Positions 56,156 through 64,000 of a DNA stretch of 64,000 nt are shown piece by piece. This DNA is from Bradyrhizobium sp. 170 (GTDB taxonomy: Bacteria > Pseudomonadota > Alphaproteobacteria > Rhizobiales > Xanthobacteraceae). A model generated the notes under the pieces. That model saw only the letters and a program-made list of their open reading frames with translations, was not told the DNA's origin and did not search any database. A program made the position numbers and the translations under genes. Where the stretch lies: positions 5,394,001-5,458,000 of the forward strand of contig NZ_CP064703.1 in assembly GCF_023101085.1 (NCBI RefSeq), written 5' to 3'. Position 1 is the first letter of the stretch. Every line of letters starts with the position of its first letter.

Positions 56156-57735
56156 GCCGGTTTCACATTCCAGAATACGGCCGTACCGTCGAGGATGCCG
56201 GTGATGTTCGAGCGGTAGGCGGTCGGTTGCTTGTACTGACCGATCGGGAAGTAAGGAATCTCCTCGAACGACAACGCCTGGATATCGCGGCAGATGCGCT
56301 GCTGCTCGGCAAGGTTGGCGGCGGCGAGCCACTGGCTTCGTAGTGCCCCCATCTTCTCGCTCCTGTACCAGCCGGCCACTTTGCTGTCGCCGCGCAGGTT
56401 CGAGTTGCCGGCCGGGTTCAGCCAATCGATACCTTGCCAGTTGCCGACGCCAGCGCTCCAGCCGCCCTGGGCGACCGGATCCTTTTTCAACTGCCGCTGC
56501 AGCACCACGCCGAAATCCAGTCCGGCATATTCGACGTTCATGCCGGCCTGCTGCAGCATGTCGGCTGCGATGTCGCCGAGCGGCTTTTGTGCAACCGAAT
56601 TGGTGGGGACGAGCAGCACCACCTTCTCGCCATTGTAACCAGCGGCTTTCAGATCAGCCTTGACCTTCGCCATGTCGCGCGACCCGCGAAACACATTGAG
56701 GCCGACATCGCTCGCCATCGGCGTACCCGGCGCAAAGAAGCCGATAGGCGAGGATTGATGGGCGGGATCATCGCCCGCAACCGCAGTCATGAAGGCGGAC
56801 TGGTCGATCGCGCCCAACAGAGCCCGGCGAATGGCGGGATTGTCGAACGGCGGCTGCAGATGGTTCACGCGCAACATGCAGGTGTAACCGCGCGGATCGA
56901 GGATTCGCGTGGTGATGCCGCCGGTACGATTCAGCACCGGCAGCAGATCGTGTGGCGTTGTTTCCTGCCAATCCTGCTCGCGCGTTTGCAGCGCAGCGAC
57001 ACCTGTTGCCGCGTCCGGCATCGTCGTCCAGACCACGCGGTCGTAATGGACGATCTTGGGACCGGCGGTCCAATCTGGCTTGCCGTCCTGACGGGGCTGA
57101 TAGCGATCGAAACGGGCATAAACGTTGCGCGCGCCCTGCACGCGCTCATCCGCCACAAAGCGGAAGGGACCGCTGCCCACGACCTCGCCCAGCGGCTTGA
57201 ACGGATCCTGGCTCGCCAGCCGCTCCGGCATCATGAACGGCGCCTGGATCGCGGCCTTGCCGAGCGCCGCAGGCAACAGAGCGAAAGGCCTGCTGAGTCG
57301 AAAACGGATGGTACGGTCATCCGGTGCCGACAGTTCATCCGTTGCAGCCATCAACTCGGCGCCGAACCCGTCGCGGGCCGCCCATCGGCGGATGCTCGCG
57401 ACGCAATCGCGCGCCAGCACGCGCTCGCCATCATGCCAGAGCAGACCGTCGCGCAACATCAGGTCCCATTGCCGCTCGTCGTTGGACACGACATGCCCGG
57501 ACACCATCTGAGGCGAGACCTCGAGCGCTGAATTCATGCCATAGAGCGTGTCGTAGACCATGAACCCGTGGTTTCGGGAAACCTGCGCCGTGGAGTAGAT
57601 CGGATCGATGAAAGTCAGGTCGATCACCGGAATAAAGCGCAGCGTGGTCTGCGACTGCGCCCGCAGGATTCCCGGCAGCGACAACACCGGCGCTGCGGCG
57701 GCGGTCTTTAACAGTGAACGACGGGAAACGAGCAT
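56152..57735 (-). CDS. Peptide-type ABC binding protein, Tat-exported, without adjacent permeases
   Basis: This 527-residue SBP_bac_5 receptor has a Tat-like leader (MLVSRRSLLKTAAAAPVLSL, ending GILRAQ). It shares with the 51698 receptor the segments TLRFIPV, VYDTLYGMNSALEV, MMPERLASQDPFKPL and VNHLQPPFDNPAIRRALLGA. ATG 57735 has AGGAG 7 nt upstream; the TTG one codon earlier is unlikely. It has no permease or ATPase next to it and probably uses the Dpp-like channel at 47842-51680. Confidence 0.92.
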   Translation of the reverse strand: MLVSRRSLLKTAAAAPVLSLPGILRAQSQTTLRFIPVIDLTFIDPIYSTAQVSRNHGFMVYDTLYGMNSALEVSPQMVSGHVVSNDERQWDLMLRDGLLWHDGERVLARDCVASIRRWAARDGFGAELMAATDELSAPDDRTIRFRLSRPFALLPAALGKAAIQAPFMMPERLASQDPFKPLGEVVGSGPFRFVADERVQGARNVYARFDRYQPRQDGKPDWTAGPKIVHYDRVVWTTMPDAATGVAALQTREQDWQETTPHDLLPVLNRTGGITTRILDPRGYTCMLRVNHLQPPFDNPAIRRALLGAIDQSAFMTAVAGDDPAHQSSPIGFFAPGTPMASDVGLNVFRGSRDMAKVKADLKAAGYNGEKVVLLVPTNSVAQKPLGDIAADMLQQAGMNVEYAGLDFGVVLQRQLKKDPVAQGGWSAGVGNWQGIDWLNPAGNSNLRGDSKVAGWYRSEKMGALRSQWLAAANLAEQQRICRDIQALSFEEIPYFPIGQYKQPTAYRSNITGILDGTAVFWNVKPA

Positions 57736-57769
57736 CAAGGACTCCTGGGATATCTAATCGGCACAGCTC

Positions 57770-58654
57770 TCAGAGGGGCGCTGCTTCGTAACGTTTGAAG
57801 TTCGCCGCGATCGCCTCTCCCGTTGTGATCCACAGATCGGGGCAGGATTTGGCATAGGTGAGAAATTCCCGCAGCAGTCGAAGCCGCATCGGACGACCGC
57901 TGCATTGCGGATGCAGCACGGTCGTAACCATCGCGCCCCAATCCCTGACCTCATCGAGCTCATCCTTCCAGATCGAGAGCACGTGCTCCTTCGGAAAGAT
58001 CGGCCGCGGGCTGAATCGGGCGGACAGTCCGTGCATCCAGTCGTCGTAGCTTGCGGTCACCGGAAGCTCGATCGTGCCCGGCCTGCCATCGGCAAGGCGG
58101 TGGCGGTAAGGCCGCACGTCGTCGCGAAATGACGAGGTGTAGACGATGCCGTGGCGCACCAGCGCCACACGCAGCTCCTCGGTGAATTCGCCGTAAGGCG
58201 CCCGATAGCCGGTCGGCTTGACGCCAAGCCTCCGCTTCAGCGCCTCAAAGCCGCGCTCCAGTTCCTCCTCGATCCAGGGGTCGCCCGGATCCGGCAGCAG
58301 ATGGTGATAACCATGATGGCCGATCTCGTGGCCCGCCCTAAGAATAGCCTCAGCCATCGCCGGATGCGCATCCACCGACCAGCCGGTGACGAAGAACGTC
58401 GCCTTCAGATCAAGCTGATCGAGCAGCTCCAGCAGTTTCGGCGTGCCGACGCGAGCCTCGTAGCCGCCATAGCTCATGGTGATGAGGCGCTGGGCGTGAG
58501 CTGCGTCCTTGCTGGTCCAGGCGCTCTCCGCATCCACGTCGAAGGAGAGGAACATCGCTGATGTATAGGGCTTGGGCCACGGATAGTCCGGGGCCGGCGG
58601 CGCGGCGTTCGCGGGAATGAGCGGAATGCTCGCGAGTGCTCTACTGTCCAGCAT
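57770..58654 (-). CDS. Polysaccharide-deacetylase-fold hydrolase, possible cyclic imidase
   Basis: This 294-residue NodB-fold protein has FDVD at 38-41 in place of the classical FDDG and the metal motif HHGYHH (113-118). YRAPYGEFTEEL and the C-terminal TVLHPQCSGRPMRLRLL follow. It lacks a signal peptide, so it is cytosolic and unlikely to act on cell-wall polymers. The pattern fits the PuuE/HpPgdA-type subgroup, which includes allantoinase and, as I recall, a 293-residue cyclic imide hydrolase of Pseudomonas putida. Its location among hydantoin genes supports ring-opening of an imide or ureide. Its start overlaps the downstream end of the 58641 receptor gene by 14 nt. Confidence 0.83.
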   Translation of the reverse strand: MLDSRALASIPLIPANAAPPAPDYPWPKPYTSAMFLSFDVDAESAWTSKDAAHAQRLITMSYGGYEARVGTPKLLELLDQLDLKATFFVTGWSVDAHPAMAEAILRAGHEIGHHGYHHLLPDPGDPWIEEELERGFEALKRRLGVKPTGYRAPYGEFTEELRVALVRHGIVYTSSFRDDVRPYRHRLADGRPGTIELPVTASYDDWMHGLSARFSPRPIFPKEHVLSIWKDELDEVRDWGAMVTTVLHPQCSGRPMRLRLLREFLTYAKSCPDLWITTGEAIAANFKRYEAAPL

Positions 58655-59456
58655 TGATGGTCGCCTTCTCTACGCCGTAGTCGGTCAATTTCCACTTCGC
58701 CAGCAAGGCACGGTAGGTGCCGTCCGCGATCAACGAGTCCAGGGCCTCCACGACCGCTTGCTGCAACACCTTCTCCTTCACGCCCAACGCAAGCCCGGTG
58801 AACTGGGTGGCGAACACGTCGCCGACCGGGACATAGGTGCCCGGCTCGAGGTCCATCATGTAGGGAAGCGTCTCGCCACCCTGGACGGCCGCGTCGATTC
58901 GACCCTGCCTTAGCTGAGTCCGGGCATCGGCCGATCCTTCCGTGCCGACGAATTGAACCGGGTTGCCGCCGCAATGTGCCTCGCTCCAGGCAGCGATCAG
59001 CTTCGGAAAGGACGTGCGCCGGCTGGCGCCGACCTTCTTCCCGCAAAATGCCATCGTATCCTTGAACTCGGCGGCGCGCGATTGCTGCACGAAGAACCGA
59101 GGCCCATTGCGGAGGTAGTCGACAAAGGTCGCTGTATCCTGCCGGCTCGCCATATCAGTCATGCCGGACAGGATCGCATCCACCCTCCCCGTCGCAATCG
59201 CAGGCATCATCTGATCGAAACTGGTTTGCTGCCAGTCGAACTTGACGCCGAGCTTCTTGCCGAGCGCCTCGCCAAGCTCGACGTCAAAACCGGTCAGCGT
59301 ATTGGTCGCGGGATCGCGGAATTCCAGAGGCGGATAGTTCGGTACGATGGCGACCTTGATACTGCCCTGCCTGGCGATTTCCGGAGGCAGTTCGATCGCC
59401 GTGGCCGAAATGATAGCGGCGCAAGTGAGCGCGGCAGCGAGAAACCATTTCATCAT
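58641..59456 (-). CDS. Polar amino-acid-type ABC binding protein (SBP_bac_3), receptor 1
   Basis: This is a 271-residue periplasmic receptor with a Sec signal (MMKWFLAAALTCAAIISATA). The mature part has IKVAIVPNYPPLEFRDPATN, LTGFDVELGEALGKKLGVKF and LRQGRIDAAVQGGETLPYM, the standard type II receptor motifs. ATG 59456 has GGGG 8 nt upstream; ATG 59462 is possible. It is a clear paralogue of the 61085 receptor, and both flank one ATPase and one permease. Confidence 0.9.
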   Translation of the reverse strand: MMKWFLAAALTCAAIISATAIELPPEIARQGSIKVAIVPNYPPLEFRDPATNTLTGFDVELGEALGKKLGVKFDWQQTSFDQMMPAIATGRVDAILSGMTDMASRQDTATFVDYLRNGPRFFVQQSRAAEFKDTMAFCGKKVGASRRTSFPKLIAAWSEAHCGGNPVQFVGTEGSADARTQLRQGRIDAAVQGGETLPYMMDLEPGTYVPVGDVFATQFTGLALGVKEKVLQQAVVEALDSLIADGTYRALLAKWKLTDYGVEKATINAGQ

Positions 59457-59469
59457 GACCATCGCCCCA

Positions 59470-60234
59470 TCAGATCACCGCGGAAAGAAAGGATTGAGTA
59501 CGCACTTCACGGGGCTTGCCCAGAACCTCCGCCGCAGGCCCGGACTCGACGATGGCGCCATGATCCATATAGACGACCGTATCCGCCACCTCCCGTGCGA
59601 AGCCGAGTTCGTGCGTCACCACCATCATCGTCATGCCGCTGCGAGCCAGCTCCTTCATGACGGTGAGCACCTCTCCGACCAGCTCCGGATCGAGCGCACT
59701 CGTCGGCTCGTCGAACAGCATCAGCATCGGCTTCATGGCGAGCGCGCGGGCGATCGCCACCCGCTGCTGCTGCCCGCCGGAAAGCTGCGAGGGATAGGCA
59801 TCGGCTTTCGCCGCCAGCCCGACGCGTGCGAGAAGCTCCATCGCCTCCGCCCGCGCGTCCTCGCGACTGCGGCCCTGCACCTGCACCGGACCTTCGGTGA
59901 TATTTTCAAGCGCGGTCTTGTGCGGGAACAGGTTGAAACGCTGGAACACCATGCCGGTCTTCAGGCGCTGGCGCGCGATCTGCCGCTCGGTGAGGCGATG
60001 CAATCGCCTACCCTCTTCGCGTACGCCCAGCAGCTCGCCATCCAGCCAGATGCCGCCGCTATCGATCGACGTAAGCTGATTGATGCAACGCAGGAGCGTC
60101 GTCTTACCCGATCCCGACGCCCCGATCAGGCACAGCACCTCGCCTGCCCAGACATCCAGCGAGACCCGATTCAGGGCCTGAAACTCTCCAAAGTTCTTGC
60201 TGACCGAACGGATGGCGACGAGGGGCTGGGTCAT
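59470..60234 (-). CDS. Polar amino-acid ABC transporter ATPase (GlnQ/HisP-like)
   Basis: This 254-residue ATPase has [18 protein letters not shown] (Walker A), [15 protein letters not shown] (signature), [20 protein letters not shown] (Walker B) and [16 protein letters not shown]. An insert [19 protein letters not shown] near residue 70 is typical of the HisP/OccP branch. It overlaps the permease gene by 4 nt. Confidence 0.95.
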   Translation of the reverse strand: MTQPLVAIRSVSKNFGEFQALNRVSLDVWAGEVLCLIGASGSGKTTLLRCINQLTSIDSGGIWLDGELLGVREEGRRLHRLTERQIARQRLKTGMVFQRFNLFPHKTALENITEGPVQVQGRSREDARAEAMELLARVGLAAKADAYPSQLSGGQQQRVAIARALAMKPMLMLFDEPTSALDPELVGEVLTVMKELARSGMTMMVVTHELGFAREVADTVVYMDHGAIVESGPAAEVLGKPREVRTQSFLSAVI

Positions 60235-61088
60235 CGGGTGATCTGCAACGTGCCACGCGCGAAACGTCGCTCGAGAAGCATTTGCAGCGGCGTCAAAATC
60301 GACACCACGAGCAGATACCAGGAGCCGGCGACGATCAGGAGTTCGATCACGCGTGAGTTCGCGTAATAGATATTCTCGGCGTTGTGCAGCACCTCCGGAT
60401 ACTGGATGACGCTGGCCAGCGACGTGGCCTTCACCATGCCGATGAACTCGTTGCCAAGCGGTGGGATCACCACCCGCATCGCCTGCGGCAGGATGATCCG
60501 GCGCAGCGCGCGCAGCCGTCCCATGCCGATCGCCTGCGCGGCCTCATATTGTCCAACGTCGACCGACAGCATACCCGCCCGCATCACCTCGGACGTGTAG
60601 GCGCCCTGATTGATGCCGAGGCCGAGCAGTGCGGACAGAAACGGCGTCATGACATCGACCGCCCGAGCCGACCACAGGCCCGGAATTCCGATCGTCGGAA
60701 ACACCAGCGCGAGGTTGAACCACAGCAGTAACTGCAGGATCAACGGCGTGCCGCGGAACAGCCACGTATAGCCAGCGGCAACCGACGTCAGCACTGGATT
60801 GGACGAGAGCCGCATGATTGCGACGACGACGCCCAAGACGATGCCGAGGGACATCGCGAGCACCGCCATCACCATCGTGTTGGTGATGCCCTCGAGGATC
60901 ACCTTCGCGGTGAGGAAGCGGCTGACATAGGTCCATTCGATCTGACCGTTGACGAAGGCGCGACCGATCGCAGCCAGTACGACGAGAATCGCCGCCGCGG
61001 CGAGCCATCGCTGCCAATGAACCTGACGCGCGACCGTCATCTCCGAAATATCGGGGAAGCCTCCCGCAAGTGTGGGCGCTGCTCTCAT
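60231..61088 (-). CDS. Polar amino-acid ABC transporter permease
   Basis: This 285-residue HisM/GlnP-type permease has [36 protein letters not shown] and the EAA loop [23 protein letters not shown]. There is only one permease gene, so the channel is probably a homodimer. Start ATG 61088 overlaps the 61085 receptor stop. Confidence 0.94.
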   Translation of the reverse strand: MRAAPTLAGGFPDISEMTVARQVHWQRWLAAAAILVVLAAIGRAFVNGQIEWTYVSRFLTAKVILEGITNTMVMAVLAMSLGIVLGVVVAIMRLSSNPVLTSVAAGYTWLFRGTPLILQLLLWFNLALVFPTIGIPGLWSARAVDVMTPFLSALLGLGINQGAYTSEVMRAGMLSVDVGQYEAAQAIGMGRLRALRRIILPQAMRVVIPPLGNEFIGMVKATSLASVIQYPEVLHNAENIYYANSRVIELLIVAGSWYLLVVSILTPLQMLLERRFARGTLQITR

Positions 61089-61909
61089 TGCGTGGACGCA
61101 TTCATCATCGGTTGGGCCACGGCGTTCGCGCCCAATCCGTATTTGTCGAGAATGGCCTTGTAGGAGCCGTCTGCGATCATGGCTGCAAGGTGTTGCGTCA
61201 CCACCTCGCGCAGCGCCACGTCGTCTTTCCGGAACATGATGCCTTGATAGCCAGTGGCGAACGGCTCTCCGATGACACGGTATTTCCCCACCTCCTGCTG
61301 CTGGGCGTAAGGCAGCGTCTCGGTGCCCTGCACCGCAGCGTCGATGCGACCCTGCTTGAGCTGGTTACGGACGTCGATGCTATTCTCGCCAGGGACATAC
61401 TGCACGGCGGGCTTGCCGTTCGCTTCGCAATTCTGCTTGCTCCATTTCTCGATCTCGACCGGGAAACTGGTGCTGCGTGTCGTCCCGACCTTCTTGCCGC
61501 AGAGATCGATGGGAGACGTCGCCGCATTTTCCGTCAGAATGAAGAACTGCGGGCCCGTCGCCAGATAGTCGATAAAATCCGCGGCCTCACGCCGCGAGCT
61601 ACGGTCCGAGATGCCGCTGATGATGAAATCCGCGCGCTTGGTCTGCAATGAGGGGATCAGCTCGGCGAACGGTGTTTCGCTCCAGATGATCTTCACGCCC
61701 AGCCGCTTGGCAAGTTCGTTGGCGAGATCGATATCGAGCCCGACGAGCTGGTTGGTCGAGGGATCACGATATTCCATGGGGGCGTAGGTCGAGTTGACCG
61801 TCAGCCGCAATGCGCCCGCCTGCTTGATCGGCTCCGGCAGTTCGGCAGCTTGTACAGATGCAACAGAAACCAGCGCGGCGAAGCCAACGGAGAACCAGAG
61901 ACGTGTCAT
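61085..61909 (-). CDS. Polar amino-acid-type ABC binding protein (SBP_bac_3), receptor 2
   Basis: This is a 274-residue periplasmic receptor with a Sec signal (MTRLWFSVGFAALVSVASVQ, ending AAE). Mature landmarks are LRLTVNSTYAPMEYRDPSTN, LVGLDIDLANELAKRLGVK and LKQGRIDAAVQGTETLPYA. AAGGA lies 7 nt before ATG 61909. It directly follows the second N-carbamoyl hydrolase gene. Two receptors for one channel suggest two related ligands, perhaps N-carbamoyl or free amino acids. Confidence 0.92.
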   Translation of the reverse strand: MTRLWFSVGFAALVSVASVQAAELPEPIKQAGALRLTVNSTYAPMEYRDPSTNQLVGLDIDLANELAKRLGVKIIWSETPFAELIPSLQTKRADFIISGISDRSSRREAADFIDYLATGPQFFILTENAATSPIDLCGKKVGTTRSTSFPVEIEKWSKQNCEANGKPAVQYVPGENSIDVRNQLKQGRIDAAVQGTETLPYAQQQEVGKYRVIGEPFATGYQGIMFRKDDVALREVVTQHLAAMIADGSYKAILDKYGLGANAVAQPMMNASTQ

Positions 61910-61910
61910 A

Positions 61911-62909
61911 TCAGTTCCTTCTGCCCGCACTGCGACTGGCCGCTTGATGCTTAATCGCATCGAGCGTGGCCGGCTCGACGACGCCCGCACGCTCTGTGAT
62001 GGCCGTGTATTGCTCGGGCCGCCGGTGCGCGGCGAAATTGAACATCTTGTCCTTGCCCTGGCGGCAGAGATCGAGGTCGAGGTCGGCGACGACAATCTCG
62101 TCCGCGAGCGTTTGCGCCTCGGCGACGATCCGGCCATTGGGATCCACGATGCAGGAGCCACCGATCAGTCCGGAGCCATCCTCGTTTCCTGCCTTGGCGA
62201 CCGCGATCGCCCAGGTGGCGTTCATGTAGGCGTTGGCCTGGGTCACGAGCCTGGAATGGAAGGTGCGCAGCGCTGCGTCTTCGGAGACACCGCCGTTTGG
62301 ATCATACGCCGCGGAGTTGTAGCCGACGCAAACCAGTTCGACGCCTTGCAGGCCCAGCACCCGCCAGGCTTCCGGCCAGCGGCGATCATTGCAGATCATC
62401 ATGCCCATGATCGCGTGGCGCCAGTCCGGTCCCGCCCGAAAGGCAGGAAATCCCAGATCGCCATATTCGAAATAGCGCTTCTCGAGCTGCTGGTAGGGTT
62501 CGCCGGCACGTGGCTCGACTGAGCCAGGCAAATGCACCTTGCGATAGCGCCCGAGAATTTCGCCGTCGCTATCGACCAGGATCGAACAGTTGAAGCGCTG
62601 ACCGTCCGATGTCAGTTCGGCGTAACCGACATAGAAACCGATGCCGAGCGCCTGAGCACGATCGAACAAGGCCTGCACGGCCGGATTCGGCATGCCATGC
62701 TCGAAATAATGATCGAGTGCTTTGCCTTCGATGAGCCATCGCGGGAAGAAGGTCGTGAACGCCAATTCGGGAAAAACGACCAGTTTTGCGCCGCGCGCAG
62801 CCGCTTCCTCCAGCAACGCCAGCATCCGGGCGAGCGTATGCTCCCGCGTATCAGCTTTTTGCGTCGGCCCCATCTGAGCGGCGGCGGCGCGGAGCATTCG
62901 AACCAACAT
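61911..62909 (-). CDS. N-carbamoyl-D-amino-acid hydrolase (nitrilase superfamily), copy 2
   Basis: This 332-residue homologue of the 46757 enzyme has the catalytic Glu in VFPELAFTTFFPRW, Lys in RYRKVHLPGSVEP and Cys in MMICNDRRWPEAW. It keeps YQQLEKRYFEYGDLGFPAF and HRRPEQYTAI. The C-terminus is about 20 residues longer than the other copy. The start is uncertain: ATG 62909 fits family length, but GGAGG is only 2 nt away and better spaced for TTG 62906. It is the first gene of the long minus-strand run and lies opposite a lysR gene. Confidence 0.9.
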   Translation of the reverse strand: MLVRMLRAAAAQMGPTQKADTREHTLARMLALLEEAAARGAKLVVFPELAFTTFFPRWLIEGKALDHYFEHGMPNPAVQALFDRAQALGIGFYVGYAELTSDGQRFNCSILVDSDGEILGRYRKVHLPGSVEPRAGEPYQQLEKRYFEYGDLGFPAFRAGPDWRHAIMGMMICNDRRWPEAWRVLGLQGVELVCVGYNSAAYDPNGGVSEDAALRTFHSRLVTQANAYMNATWAIAVAKAGNEDGSGLIGGSCIVDPNGRIVAEAQTLADEIVVADLDLDLCRQGKDKMFNFAAHRRPEQYTAITERAGVVEPATLDAIKHQAASRSAGRRN

Positions 62910-63011
62910 TGCCTCCAATCTGAGCGGATTGCTTACTCAGGAGGCGGATGATCCAGCTCCGATAGCGCTCCGATGCAGGGGTGATTACGCGGAAGCGCAG
63001 CCCTAAACGCA

Positions 63012-63058
63012 ATCACTCGTGCTATGATATTTTCAGTGATACAATAACCGGTAGTTAT
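63012..63058. promoter_or_regulatory. Inverted repeats in the lysR / N-carbamoyl hydrolase divergent region
   Basis: ATCACT (63012-63017) and AGTGAT (63035-63040) form arms 17 nt apart. ATAAC-N5-GTTAT (63044-63058) lies directly before the lysR start codon, where a ribosome-binding site would be expected. Either could be the binding site for the LysR protein. The arms are short, so this is tentative. Confidence 0.4.
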
Positions 63059-63958
63059 ATGAACCTGCGCCAATTGGAGATCCTGCGAGCGGTTATCCGC
63101 CATCGGACCACGGTCGCGGCGGCGGACGAACTGGCGCTGTCGCAGCCGGCGATCAGCAACGCGCTGAAGGCGATGGAGTCGCAGGCGGGCTTCGCCTTGT
63201 TCGAGCGCGTCAACAACCGGCTGTTCCCGACATCAGAGGCGATGGCGCTCTACAAGGAAAGTGAAGCGATCTTTGCGCTCCACGCCAAACTCGAAAATCG
63301 CGTGCGCGATCTGAGAGAGTGCCGCACAGGGCTGCTATCGATCGTGGCGACGCCGCCGCTGGCCTACAGCATTATTCCGCACGCTCTATCGGACTTCCTG
63401 CGCCGCCGTCAGCAGACGCGTGTCTTCTTCGATGTGCGACGCTACGAAGGCATCATCGACGGCGTGTCGAGCAGGGTCGCCGAGCTCGGCTTTGCGCTAG
63501 GGCTGTCGCATCATCCTGGCATTGCGCATGAGGTGGTTCACACCGGCGAAATGGTCTGCGTCCTGCCGCCGAACCATCCGCTGGCCGAACGGCCGGTCAT
63601 TTCCGCTTCCGACCTTGTCGGCTTGCCCTTCATCGGGCTGGAGCGCGGCACGCGGTTGGGCGAAGCCGTGCGCGAGAGCTTTGCGCAGGCCGGCGCGCCG
63701 TTCCAGCCAACCGTCGAGGTGCGATACTGCAATACGGCCTGCGTGCTCGCGGCCGCTGGCGTGGGCGCGGCGGTCGTCGATCCGTTTTCACCGCGCCAGA
63801 GCGGCGGGCAGGACCTCATCGTTCGGCCTTTCACGCCCAAGACCGTGGCGGTGGCCTATATGCTGTGGTCCGAGGCGGAGCCGCTATCGCGCCTGGCCAA
63901 GGCATTCCTGAATCAAGTCCGGCAGGCGAGCCGCTCGCTGGACCGCGATGCCTCTTAA
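63059..63958 (+). CDS. LysR family transcriptional regulator
   Basis: This is a 299-residue regulator of standard length. The N-terminal helix-turn-helix reads MNLRQLEILRAVIRHRTTVA, AADELALSQPAISNALKAME and FALFERVNNRLFPT. The effector domain continues with LLSIVATPPLAYSIIPHALS and LVGLPFIGLERGTRLGE. It resembles the group that responds to amino-acid-like ligands. It is divergent from the second N-carbamoyl hydrolase gene and probably activates that long unit. ATG 63059 is chosen from the family N-terminus; there is no clear ribosome-binding site. Confidence 0.93.
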   Translation: MNLRQLEILRAVIRHRTTVAAADELALSQPAISNALKAMESQAGFALFERVNNRLFPTSEAMALYKESEAIFALHAKLENRVRDLRECRTGLLSIVATPPLAYSIIPHALSDFLRRRQQTRVFFDVRRYEGIIDGVSSRVAELGFALGLSHHPGIAHEVVHTGEMVCVLPPNHPLAERPVISASDLVGLPFIGLERGTRLGEAVRESFAQAGAPFQPTVEVRYCNTACVLAAAGVGAAVVDPFSPRQSGGQDLIVRPFTPKTVAVAYMLWSEAEPLSRLAKAFLNQVRQASRSLDRDAS

Positions 63959-64000
63959 GCGTTGAATCGCGTGCAACAGGGCGCGCTTGGCTTGAGGCTG

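Noticed and set aside
57770..58654. Peptidoglycan or chitooligosaccharide deacetylase function
   Set aside because: No signal peptide, an altered first metal motif and a cluster of amide hydrolases make a cell-wall role unlikely, although the fold is the same.

Overview
This 64 kb window looks like a chromosomal accessory region of an alphaproteobacterium, most likely Bradyrhizobium or a close relative. The evidence is high GC, dense solute-binding-protein transporters, Tat-type binding proteins, a paired-hairpin intergenic repeat of the kind common in that genus, and a rhizobial gamma-resorcylate gene set. The genus is inferred from gene content, not from a search. I saw no rRNA, tRNA, CRISPR array, transposase or phage genes.

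Region 1 (1-9.7 kb) is mixed core material: the 3' end of a TRAP large permease, two Tat-exported TRAP binding proteins, an Mrp/ApbC ATPase, a VOC protein, a beta-hydroxyacid dehydrogenase, a membrane histidine kinase, and small proteins (DUF1289, a retropepsin-like protease, MAPEG, a small membrane protein).

Region 2 (9.8-19.1 kb) is a gamma-resorcylate/resorcinol pathway. A divergent MarR regulator (graR-like) faces graD-graA-graF-graK-graC-graB. Together these import 2,6-dihydroxybenzoate, decarboxylate it to resorcinol, hydroxylate that to hydroxyquinol, cleave the ring, and reduce maleylacetate to 3-oxoadipate. Just upstream, an exported alpha/beta hydrolase and a DoxX gene sit behind what appears to be a second copy of the graR/graD control region. 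The copy includes the first codons of graD and a decayed start of graR. I read this as promoter capture that added the hydrolase to the regulon.

Region 3 (19.1-23.7 kb) holds dusA, pyrC, a deletion scar joining the 3' halves of a lysR gene and a hydantoinase-A gene, and a KynB-like hydrolase.

Region 4 (34.4 down to 23.7 kb, minus strand) is one long apparent operon: a metal-dependent amidohydrolase, a three-gene molybdenum hydroxylase (L, M, and an S-G fusion), a branched-chain-type ABC transporter with its binding protein, and a Rieske ferredoxin. A divergent MarR gene and a perfect 22-bp palindrome control it. It looks like a self-contained uptake, hydroxylation and hydrolysis pathway for an unknown, perhaps heterocyclic, compound.

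Region 5 (35-63.9 kb) is a cyclic amide/ureide island: D-hydantoinase, hydantoin racemase, two N-carbamoyl-D-amino-acid hydrolases, a NodB-fold protein that may be a cyclic imidase, two further amidohydrolases, a flavin monooxygenase with SDR and epimerase, a flavin reductase, two complete peptide-type ABC importers with an extra binding protein, a polar amino-acid ABC importer with two binding proteins, and a divergent LysR regulator at the far end. The first step is uptake. Ring opening by hydantoinase or imidase, racemisation, and decarbamoylation to free amino acids would follow.
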